64,000 bases of DNA, from the NCBI RefSeq assembly GCF_000003815.2, contig NC_049988.1:10603521-10667520 (forward strand), given 5' to 3'. This stretch comes from Branchiostoma floridae (Eukaryota; Chordata; Leptocardii; Amphioxiformes; Branchiostomatidae). Under the pieces are notes generated by a model. That model saw nothing but the letters and a program-made list of their open reading frames with translations. It did not search any database and was not told the origin of the DNA. Each line of letters begins with the position of its first letter. Positions within the stretch are counted from its first letter, which is position 1. The translations under genes and the position numbers were made by a program. Shown one piece after another: positions 10,698-22,600 of the stretch.

Positions 10698-13600
10698 GTT
10701 TGTTTGTTTGTTTTTTTCATTAATTCATTAAGATTCACATCATTTGTGGAAGGATTGACATAACAGGTCATCGACTATCACCTTTTCAAGATGTCATCCC
10801 GGAGACTAGACTGTAAGGTTTGATCGGGAAGGACCCCTACTCTTTTCGATAAGTGTGGTGGATTCTTTAACGTGCTCTTGGTGTGGCGCTCCCCAACCAG
10901 GGGGCCTCCATTTCAAGTCTTACCCGGGGGACGCCTCTCACCGCAGTTAGGTACTCATTCCCACCTCAGTGAAGTGAAGAAAGTCGTGTAAAGTGCCTTT
11001 CCCAAGGGCACAAATCCATAAGCCTAACCACCAGATCATCCTGCCATCCCCCAGGGGGCGGCCAGGGCCAAGGCGGCGGGGACCAGGCGGACCCCGCCCC
11101 GAGCACCACCCCGATGCGAGCCCGAAGCAACGCCGTCACCTCCACCCTTCCCATCTGCCCCAACGGAACCGGAAACCCGCCAACCGGAAGGAAATGGAAG
11201 GGGAGAAGTTCCGGGTCAAAGGCTGGACTGTCAGCGCCTGCGCTGTTCACGGTTGCCCTGACCGTTCTGCGCATGTTATAATTTCTTTTCTTGTACGCTG
11301 TCAATAATTTATGCATGACGTCAATGGCTCTACACCAATCAGAATCAGGTGGGTCACTGACTGACAAGGTTATTGCAATCATAAGAAGAATGTTGATTAT
11401 AAGGACATGCAGTAGACATACACTTTGCTAGGCTACAGTGCATGCATGCAGCTGACATGTTATACACACCGAGACACATGAATGGAGTGGTGGCAAGAAG
11501 ATGTTTTGGCCTGGATTCGATGTAAACTGAAACCGTTCTCTATCCGCCATCTTGTCCTGACCTTGACACGTTCCCACGCTGAGAACCACGCAGATTTCCT
11601 ACGTTACGAGGAGTAATTAGTTGTTTTAGATAATCATCAGTGTCCACCTGATGGCCCAGAGACAGGGCTAAAGAAGGTGTTGGAGTGAGTAATGTATAAA
11701 CATGGTATAACAACACCAGAAACGTCCCTGTTAGGTCAGTAAGCAGTAAGAAAACAGTGCAGTTTATAAAAGCAATACCGTATGTATAAAAATGTCAGAT
11801 GCACACAGTGAGCTTTTAGTTTACCTTGCGCCCTCCAGATTTCACTAATCTGATTTGATGAGTCGGCCTAGATTTCTTCTTCTTTTTAAAGCATTCAACA
11901 TGTATGTATCAACATAGACTGTTAAATATGTTTTGTGCACATATCATAAAAATGGTGTCGACTCCCTATAGTTTCATGTTCACAAACTTTATCATACATG
12001 TGGTGGCGCCACGACTAGGAACACTTCGCTAAATATGATTTCAAGTTAGAGATGTGTAACGGTATTATCTTGATATCATTTTAGATATTGTACATTGAAG
12101 TTTACACTAGTACATTTCCTGTTTAACTTACAACCTGACTTTTACTCTGTATTAAGTTCAATTTGGTTTCCAGTGATCCACCGTGCCTTCTTACCACAGA
12201 TGAATTTCATTTTTGCCGATTTTCTGTAAGCTGTTTTAAGAGCTAAGTTGATTTTGGATGACTTCCCGTCCCCATTGCTGAAGCTAAGTGCGTTACCAGT
12301 GGATTCCTGTGTCCTGTGATCAGGGATAAGTCTATTGTGACCAACTTTATGTTTCTTACTTGTACCATTTATCCTGTTTAAGTCAGAGGTGAACGCTAAA
12401 GGCACATAAAAATGACAGTACACTGTGATGAGTTATCTCGAGGAAAATGCATGAGAAGCCGAATGTATCATTCCCATCGTATTAAACCATGCAGTAGGTT
12501 ACATTTCTCTTCTCTAAGGTCTGATATCTTTTCCTACCTTTGCCGGGGTAGGTATGTTTGGTAGCGTTTTGTGGTGTGTTTTAGGTGCATTGTCTGCATT
12601 ACATTACATTACATGAAAAAAAAAACCGTTACGATAAGCGAGGTGAATCATTGATAGTAGGCTGTGCGTTGCTGATATTAAAAACAGCACAATGTTCCCA
12701 CTATTATCTAAGCTGCGGACCTTCATGATAAGAATGGGTTTGCAATACAATTTTACAATTTTTTGATACAGGCAACGATGATGTACCACTATCAGCAAAT
12801 TTATGGGACAAAGAGACGATTAAGATCATGGTTTGCAGACATAGATATTTCAATTCTATTTAAAGAGACGCCATAAAGTCTATAATTTAAGATTTGATCA
12901 TTTCCGAAGGAGAAGTGTTGGAATATACCAACATTCGATTTTCTGTGTAAAATTATGACGCTGAACAATCCGTTGATAACCGAATGTGTTTGTGTTTTTT
13001 TGTCAAGATAGAAGTACCAACATAAATGCCAAGGGTAATGTCCAGACTGGCTGCGTTAAGCTAAGTGACAACACGACCGAAGAGGTCAGAGGTCAGCGGT
13101 GGAAGAGGGTGGTGGTGCCGTTGCGAGCTCCGTAACTATACCAACATTTTTTTTGCCGTCTATTGTCTCTTTTTATGGGCAACTTAGCCCCGTAGCCCCT
13201 TAACAGCTGGGTAATCATCTAATACTTCTTTGGAAGTCACTGTAAAGTTGTTGGCAGTGTTTTTGGAGAGGAATGTGCGGTAAAGTGTAACATGCGTACA
13301 TGTGCAGCCATGTCGCGGCGCGGCGGCCATGTTGATTTCTCATGCTGCTTGCTGTTTTGCGCGATAGTGCTTGCAGGATATCGCGACTTTCTGTCTGACG
13401 TGTCCTCAGCGCCCAGTCTACCGGGCCTGGGGTTAACTACGCTGTTAAGACCACTCAGTCCAAAGTTTAGTGTGCGCTATGGAGCGGCAGCGCCCCTGGG
13501 GTTTAAGGGCCCTACCGGGTTTATGCTGGCGATCCTAATTCTGTCGGGAGACGTCCAGAAAAACCCGGGGCCAGTTAAATACCCGTGTGGAGGGTGCGGG

Positions 13601-16600
13601 CGCGCTGTGGCCACTGTAACACACAGAGCCCTGCAGTGTGACACATGTGAGCAATGGATACATATAAAGTGTTGTGGTGTTGGAGATAAATTTTATAAGT
13701 TCTACCAAAATTCCTCATGCACAAGGGTATGTAACCAGTGTGGTATGCCCAGTTTTGCAAGTAGTCTATTTGATACTAACTCCTGGATCCATGATACAGA
13801 TGGGTCTTTCTACAGACCTTTGTCTGACTTGGAACCAGACAGTATTGACTACAGCCCACATCAAACCCCGACCAGGCAGTCTAGGTCACAAATAAACAAG
13901 ACAACATCGGATGTTTCACATATCAATGCTAGTGTTCAATCCCCCTTTCACCCCACTGCTACTTCATCTCCATATCCCCCTCCAAGGACAGGTAACGCAG
14001 TTACAGGTAAGAACACTCCACATAAGTTACAAGTCTTATCCTTGAATTGTAGAAGTATACAAGGGCAAGTCAAAAATGCACTCTTTCAAGCTATGATTGA
14101 TACCGAAGACCCTGATATCATATGTGGTAACGAATCACACCTCAACCCCGACATAGGGGATGGGGAAGTATTTCCAGTAGGTTATGACATCTACCGTAAG
14201 GATAGGAATAGCCAGGGGGGTGGGGTATTTATTGCTATTAAATCCTCCCTGGTATCCTCCCCCATTCATGACTCCACAAATGCTGAAATTGTGTGGGCAA
14301 CTATTCAACAAGTAGGGTCCCGCCCCCTATGTGTAGGCTCAGCCTACAGACCACCAAATTCCGGTACACAATACATGGACGAATTGATAACCTCATTACA
14401 TAACATCTCGGGGAAATCCTTCCCTCCTAACATTGCCCTCTTCGGTGACTTTAACCTACCAGGTGTTAACTGGAGTTCGGACCCTCCTCTTATTGATCCC
14501 TCGCCCCAGTACGGGGTGGGGATCAATAATGCATTCTTGGAGGCGGTTCAGAGCGCTAGTCTAACGCAGGTGGTGCACTCTCCAACACGTGGCGCCAACA
14601 TCCTGGATCTGGCCCTGGTGTCAGACCCCGGGCTCGTCGAGGAGGTTTGTACTACCCCCGGTATTAGCGACCATGAGGCAGTGAAGGCATGCATTAATAC
14701 ACGTGTCAGAATTAACAAAAAGAAACCTCGATCAGTATACATTTATAAGAAAGCAAATAAAACTGCACTGACTGAGGGGCTACAACAGCTGGAAAAACAG
14801 TTTATGGATAGAACGCCTACAAACTACACAGTAGAACAAAATTGGAAGTATTTCACTGAAGGTTTCAGACAGCAAATCATGAAGCATATACCACAGAAAC
14901 AATTGTCTTGCCGTCATCACTGCCCATGGGTCAATGCAGAATTAAAACGGGCAATCAAAAAGAAAAAGAAACTCTACAAAAAAGCAAAAAATTCTATGCA
15001 AGAACAAGACTGGTTGAACTTCAAATGTTACCGCAAAGAAGTCAAACGAAGAATAAAGAAAGCCCATGATGAATACCTCAAGGAAATATTGGATGAAGCC
15101 TTGGACAACCCCAAGAAATTTTGGTCATACATCAAAAGTAAAAAACAGACTACTTCTGGGGTTGCACCCCTTGTCAGCGGCAACGATCTCGTAGCCGATG
15201 GATCGGGGAAGGCAGAGGTCCTTAGTCAACATTTTGACTCGGTATTCACGAATGAAGATATTAATAATGTACCAGACATGGGAACTAGCCCATACCATGA
15301 CATGCTGCAACCAGTAGTCACTCTAGAAGGTGTGCGCAAATTGTTGGAGGGGATTAATCCAACAAAAGCTGCAGGCCCAGATCTCCTACCCTGTAGGATA
15401 TTAAAGGAGTATGCACAGGAGATTAGCCCCATCCTTCAATTTATTTTCAACCAATCACTGCAAGGAGGACAGGTACCTGTGGATTGGAGGGGAGCCTTTA
15501 TCCACCCGATTTTCAAAAAAGGGGATAGGAGTGACCCTTCGAACTACAGGCCTGTTTCTTTAACCAGTGTGTGTTGCAAACTCCTAGAGCATATAATGTA
15601 CTCAGCTACCATGAAGCATTTAGAGGAACATAACATCTTATTGCCAACACAACATGGGTTCAGGACCAATCATTCCTGCGAGTCTCAGCTTATTACTACC
15701 CTTCACGGACTTTTTTCCTGGTTTGACAAAGGTACACAAATTGATATGGCCATACTTGATTTTGCAAAAGCATTTGATAGTGTTCCTCATATGCGGTTAC
15801 TTAAGAAGCTAGATTATTATGGCATAAGAGGTAAAACACTTCAGTGATCAAGAACTGGTTGACTGACCGTTATCAGCAAGTTGTGGTGGATGGAGATAAG
15901 TCCAAACCCGTTAAGGTAAAGGTCTGGCGTGCCTCAGGGCACTGTATTAGGCCCATTATTATTCTTGATATATATAAATGACATCAACAAAGGGATTACC
16001 TCACAACTTCGTTTATTCGCCGATGATTGCTTACTCTACCACCCCATTATAAAGGAAGAAGATCAACACACTCTACAGAAGGATCTTGATCAATTGTGTA
16101 AGTGGTCGGATCTTTGGCAGTTACGCTTTAATGTGAAGAAGTGTTCGATTCTGCACATACACAAATCAAAAAGAGCTTCTAAGCACTTATACACAATGTT
16201 CTCAGAACCCCTTGAGTCTACATTGCAACACCCTTACCTAGGTATCATACTCTCACACAACCTGAAATGGAATACACACATAGATTATATAGCAGCAAAA
16301 GCAAACAGTACTCTGGGATTCTTGAGAAGGAATCTGAGAGGAGCATGTAGATCAATCAGAGCTCAAGCCTATTTGTCCATTGTAAGACCTAAACTTGAAT
16401 ATGCGTCCTCTGTGTGGGACCCCCACAAACGCATACATTCACAAACAAACAAACTTGAGGACAAGTTAGAGGCAGTACAGAGGCGTGCCGCCAGGTTCGC
16501 CACTGGCGACTACCGTTTGACAACCAGCATTACACACACTCTGCAAACCCTCGGTTGGCCCACCCTTCAACAGCGCAGACAAGTTGCCCGCCTTTCACTT

Positions 16601-19600
16601 ATGTACAAAGCTGTCAATAATCTTATTGCCATCCCCATCCACAATATCCTCACAAGAAATACTAACATAACCAGAGGACACCAGCAACGTTTTACCACAG
16701 TCGCATGTAGGACAGAAACATACCGAGGCAGCTTTTTCCCAAAAACAGTCATAGAATGGAATGCACTTCCGCAACATCTTATCGAAACCAAGACTACAGA
16801 TAGCTTTAAAGCTGGGGTGGCCAAGTACTATGGTTACCCCGGCTTCACCCAGCTGTAAGGGGAGGAGCCTATACCTAGTGTGGCAATGTACAGTAGCACT
16901 TTTTTTTTCGTTTATTTATGCACCACTTTTTTCTTGTTGACGGCACGCACCACCACCACCGGCCACACTTGGGTAAGGCCCTGGCCATAAGTCCTAGACA
17001 CTATGCCCCATGCGGGGTTTTGTCTAGTATCACGACAAGACAAGACGTACGTGCAATTTGTCCACACGTTGTTCTAATTGGGAGCTGTACAGGGCAGGCG
17101 CGTCGCCCGTATTGGTACGTACGTGGGGCGAATCCGCAGCCCGATGGTACACAAAGTTTTGCCTGCACGTAAGTTCTAGGGCGTGTCTGCGTGCTCCAAA
17201 ATCCGTCGGATTCCCTACCAGTCCGTACGGAGGCGGTACTTACCACTTACGGATCCCATACGATTGCCCACGTTTTGGCACGTAGACAGCACGTAATTGC
17301 ACGTACGGCGGGTTGTGCCCTTAGCTTTAGACATCAGACATGACGGATCGGCGTGTTTATGGGACCGAGCAGAACGATGATGAGCTCGGCAGATCGTTTA
17401 AGGCAAGACCGATTTCGCTGATAAAATATTCCAATTTCCGTCTTACAGGCCCAACATGGTTAACATGGTGAGATTGGGTCTGCACGGCAGTGGGGGGATT
17501 TATATGGCAGAAAGGTATAAACGATGTCAATACATTTCATAGACAGGACTAATAACTGACGAGAAGCTCATCTCAAGGCCAGCTCATCCGTGTCAACATC
17601 AAGTAATATCAGGCATGTGTGGGGTCTGGGCTGCCGGAAATGACGTGTGTGATGAGATCAGGCAGACAGGGGAGGGGGCTGGGCTACCGGAAATGACGTG
17701 TGTGTCATGACGATTATCTGATGGAATGACGGAAATGACGTGTGAGCGCATTATGAGCATTGTGTAAATGAAAACTACAATATCTTATGTTTTGCCGACC
17801 TGATGCTATTATTTTCGGCAGTATTAATTGAATAGATCTGAGATGCCTTCATCAGCAGTAGAAGGCCTACTCGTGGAGCCTGCTACAGAGGCTTTTAGAT
17901 AACCCGTGAGTAACGACGCCCTACTCGTGGAGCCTGCTACAGAGGCTATTAGATAACCCGTGAGAAACGCCCTTCTCGTGAAGCCTGCAACAGAGGCTAT
18001 CAGATAACCCGTGAGTAACGACGCCTACTCGTGCAGCCTGCTACAGAGGCTATTAGATAACCCGTGAATAACGCCCTACTCGTGGAGCCTGCTACAGAGG
18101 CTATTAGATAACCCGTGAGTAACGACGCCTACTCGTGAAGCCTGCTACAGAGGCTATTAGATAACCCGTGAATAACGCCCTACTCGTGGAGCCTGCTACA
18201 GAGGCTATTAGATAACCCGTGAATAACGCCCTACTCGTGGAGCCTGCTACAGAGGCTATTAGATAACCCGTGAGTAACGACGCCTACTCGTGGAGCCTGC
18301 TACAGAGGCTATTAGATAACCCGTGAATAATGACGCCTACTCGTGGAGCCTGCTACAGAGGCTATTAGATAACCCGTGAGTAACGACGCCTACTCGTGGA
18401 GCCTGCTACAGAGGCTATTAGATAACCCGTGAATAATGACGCCTACTCGTGGAGCCTGCTACAGAGGCTATTAGATAACCCGTGAATAATGACGCCTACT
18501 CGTGGAGCCTGCTACAGAGGCTATTAGATAACCCGTGAGTAACGACGCCCTACCCGTGGAGCCTGCTACAGAGGCTATTAGATGACAAGTGAGAAACGAC
18601 GTCCTACTCGTGAAGCCTGCTACAGAGTCTACTAGATAACCCGTGAGTAAAGACGCCCTACCCGTGGAGCCTGCTACAGAGGCTATTAGATGACAAGTGA
18701 GAAACGACGTCCTACTCGTGAAGCCTGCTACAGAGTCTACTAGATAACCCGTGAGTAAAGACGCCCTACCCGTGGAGCCTGCTACAGAGGCTATTAGATA
18801 AACTATGAAAAACGACGCGTGAGCATTTTTATAGAACAGCAGGAACTGATGAATAGCCGGCATCGTTCTGTTCCGACAAGACGGATTCTGCTCACATGGA
18901 GTATCGGAACTTTCCCGCACAGCTGATCTGGAGATTACGGGGTTTGTTACCAACATTCATTATCACTACAGTCANNNNNNNNNNNNNNNNNNNNNNNNNN
19001 NNNNNNNNNNNNNNNNNNNNNNNNNNNNNNNNNNNNNNNNNNNNNNNNNNNNNNNNNNNNNNNNNNNNNNNNNNGGAACTCCGGAGAGAAACAGCCCTTT
19101 TTACTACTATCCTGAAAACAGCCCCTCACACTATCATCCAGACAACAGCCCCGTTCCAGTCCCATCCTGACAGCAGTCACGTCCTCTACCCTGCAGACAA
19201 AAGCCTCTCTGACGACCATCCAGACAAAGGTTCCTTTCACTCCAATGACGAGAACAGTCTCTTCCACTCCAATCACGAGAACAGCCTTTTCCACTCCAAT
19301 CATGAGAACAGCCTCTTCCACTCCAATCACGAGAACAGCCTTTTCCACTCCAATCACGAGAACAGCCTCTTCCGCTCCAATCACGAGAACAGTCTCTTCC
19401 ACTCCAATCATGAGAACAGCCTCTTCCGCTCCAATCACGAGAACAGTCTCTTCCACTCCAATCATGAGAACAGCCTTTTCCACTCCAATCACGAGAACAG
19501 TCTCTTCCACTCCAATCACGAGAACAGCCTCTTCCACACCAATCACGAGAACAGCCTCTTCCACTCCAATCACGCGAACAGCCTTTTCCACTCCAATCAT

Positions 19601-22600
19601 GAGAACAGCCCCTTCCACTCCAATCATGAGAACAGTTTCCGCCATTCCAATCACGAAAACAGCCTCTTCCACTCCAATCACGATAACAGCTCCCACTGAC
19701 GCTTCCACTACTATGGATCCAAGAGACTCTTCCACTACCATCAAGACAGCTCCTTATACTACCGGGCAGACAACAGCCTCTTCTACTACCATCCGGACAA
19801 AAGCCCCCTCCACTGCCAAAGAGACAACAGTTCCATCCACTACCATCCAATCCACAGCATCGTCTACTGCCAACCAAACAGCAGGTCACTTCACTGCCAT
19901 ACACACAACAGCTCCTCCCAACATTGACGAAACAACCCCTGTTACTACTATTAAAACACTTCTAACCACTGGTGAGACAACAGCTGCCTGTGCAGGCAAT
20001 GCAAATTTCGGTTCACTTGCCGAGACGCGCACTCCCACGCTGTTGTTAAAGCTTTCACCGTGGCTGTTCGGTTCACATTCACCATTCACTTTCAAAGCAT
20101 TAGCATTCACCAATACTACCATTAGGCATAAGGGTAGTCACTTGCCAAAACTGGTGAAATACAGCTTTCACCACTGCTCTAAAGACAAACGCTAGTGAGG
20201 AAACACCCATTCAAAGTGGCACGTATTCAGCTTTTATTATCATGAAACCTAAATCTATATTGCACTTAACTATGGTACCATTAAAACAATTATTACAGCT
20301 TCCCCAGCCATTAAAGACAACTCCATCAATTATAGTCGATGACACGTTTTCTGCATTCCAACCACAGGTCCATCTACTACTAAAACAGCAGCTCAAACGG
20401 CCATTGTTAATACGACAGCTCTCCCAACTGCAGGCAACACTACAGCAAAGACAACAACTGGTAAGTGCACAGTTACTATCAATACAATGTTTTCTTCATA
20501 ACCATGCAATTGCGTTTCTAGATGTATATAGAACTACATACATGGCAACTTTGATAACAATATTCTTCCATCAGTTTATCTCATCTTCAGTTAGTTTCCT
20601 AGTTCAGGTTCCTTGTCATCAAAACAAATCTTCTCTTTACAACAGTAAAGACAACTGCGCCCAGGACTACAGTTCAGATGTCAGCCCACCCATCCGCAGC
20701 TAATATGACAATTTCTACTTCTTCCATAAAACAAGCAGTTCTTTCCAGTACTGTTAAGACTTTGAGTGTTCCCCAAACCACAGCAACAACGACTGCCACT
20801 ACTATCGAAGCAACAGCTGTTCCAAAGACAGTTACCACAGCTATTCCCATCAACAATAGTACACTGTCTAGGAAGACTACTATCAATCCAACAGCATCGC
20901 TGCCAACCGTTCAGACAACTATTGTTTCCTTTGCAGTAGGGACAACCGTTCCACAGCTCTCTACCGTGAGGACAACAGTCCCTCTCACTAAGACAGGTCC
21001 GCCGTTTTTCAATGACACTACAGCTCCAAATGTAACAGTTTCATCCCCTTCTGTGAAAACATCAGATCTTCCTTCCTCAATTAGTACAACAGGTGATCCA
21101 ACTTCCAAGTCTTCCAAGGCAACAGCTCTGCTCTCCTCTATCAGAACAACTGTTACAGCAGTGATAGCACCAACCGTTTCCATAAAACCAGCAGCTCCGT
21201 CCACCTCCGTTAAAAGAACAGCTCTGCCCACCTCTGCGAAAACAATAACCCTGTTCACCCTCATTAACACAACAGCTTCGTCAACCTCCGTTAATACAGC
21301 GTTTTCGTCTTCCTCTGTCAGAGCAACAGATCCGTCAATCTCAAGTAAAACAATGCTTTCACCTTCCTTCAATACAACAACCGCCTCGAATCAAACAACT
21401 GTTACAGCGTTTCCCACCTCCATTAAAACAGCTGCAACAACCACCATCAAAGCGATGACCTCGCAAATATCTGCTAAATCAACAACCCCATTCACTCCCA
21501 CCAAGTCATCGGCTCTACCTTTCTCTACTTCTCCCGATCTTCTGAATACAACAGCCACTCCGAGGGCAGCGGACAGAACATTGGTTTCTACTCAAGCAGC
21601 AACCCCCATCAAAACAACAACCTCGCAAATATCTGGTAGATCAACGGTCCCATTCATCTCCACCAAGACATCGGCTCAACCCTCCTCTACTTCTCCCGGT
21701 CTTCTGAATACAACAGCCACTCGGAAGACAGCGGACAGAACATTGGTTTCTACTCAAGCAACAACCCAAGGCCCGCCCGCCAACGATACAGCTACCACTC
21801 AATTCCTGGGAACGTCTCTCACTCCTTTCAAGACAAGTGCCCTAACTGTCACTAAGACATTAGCTGGCTCAACTAACATAACTTCAGCATCTCCCATAAC
21901 TGACAAGACACAAGCCTCAAAAGCTACCAGGACAACGGCTCATCCCGGTACCGTCCAGACAGCAGCCCCATATTCTACTCTACAAACAAAAGTGACCCCT
22001 ACATCCTTCCAGTCAGCATCCCTTAGAACTACCGGGAAGGCAACAGCTGTGCTTACTACCAAGACAACCGGTACCATTTAGCTCAATTTTCGGGAGAGCC
22101 GCATCCACGAGTCACTGCTATCTCGGTATCAGCTTCCCATCACTGCTGTCACGTCCACACGTTTTTTAAACCCCAATGCACAGCGGTAATGATCAAGGAA
22201 CCAAATCTCCCACTGCTTGAATTTGAATTCCCTCACTGCATATGCTGTCACAATCACGGAATTATAATCCCTCTTGCTGTCAGAATCACGGAATTGGAAC
22301 TTCCTTTGCCGTCACAACCATGGAATTAGAATCCATCACCGCTGTCACAATCACGGAATTAGAATAATCACTGCTTTTCACAGTCACTTAATTACCATGC
22401 ACCATGTACCACCACTGCCATCATAGTATTAGAACCCCCATATGATCACATGGCTTCCCCACTGCTGTCACAATCACGGAATCAAGATCCGCCACTGCTG
22501 ACACAATAATTGCTGTCACCATCACGAAATTAGGATCCCTCACTGCCACTGCTGTCACAACCACGGACATAGAATTTCCCAATTGCTTTGTTGTCACGTT

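Larger units (their letters stand above)
13292..16915 (+). mobile_element. CR1-like non-LTR retrotransposon with 2A-like motif and PHD finger
   Basis: A nearly full-length APE-type non-LTR element lies in the sense orientation of the host gene, inside a probable intron. One long frame encodes an N-terminal hydrophobic segment, a 2A-like motif, a PHD-type zinc finger, an apurinic-like endonuclease and a reverse transcriptase. The reverse transcriptase is interrupted by a short frame-shifted segment (about 15845-15925). After the stop at 16856-16858 there are about 60 bp of 3' untranslated sequence ending near a T-run. The exact 5' end and any target duplication could not be placed. Confidence 0.85.

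Noticed and set aside
10966-11382. 138-codon minus-strand and 104-codon plus-strand frames in the GC-rich tract
   Set aside because: GC-rich DNA lowers stop-codon frequency; both lack domain motifs and overlap a dispersed repeat.
18471-18956. 161-codon minus-strand frame over the 51-54-bp minisatellite
   Set aside because: Produced by the tandem unit; no start context, domain or splice evidence.
18896-19744. Alternative long frames (His-Glu-Asn-Ser-rich plus strand; Val/Gly-rich and Cys/Ser/Trp-rich minus strand) over the 27-bp repeat
   Set aside because: A 27-bp stop-free unit opens every frame. Only the Thr/Ser frame continues with the same composition beyond the repeat and ends at a phase-1 donor.
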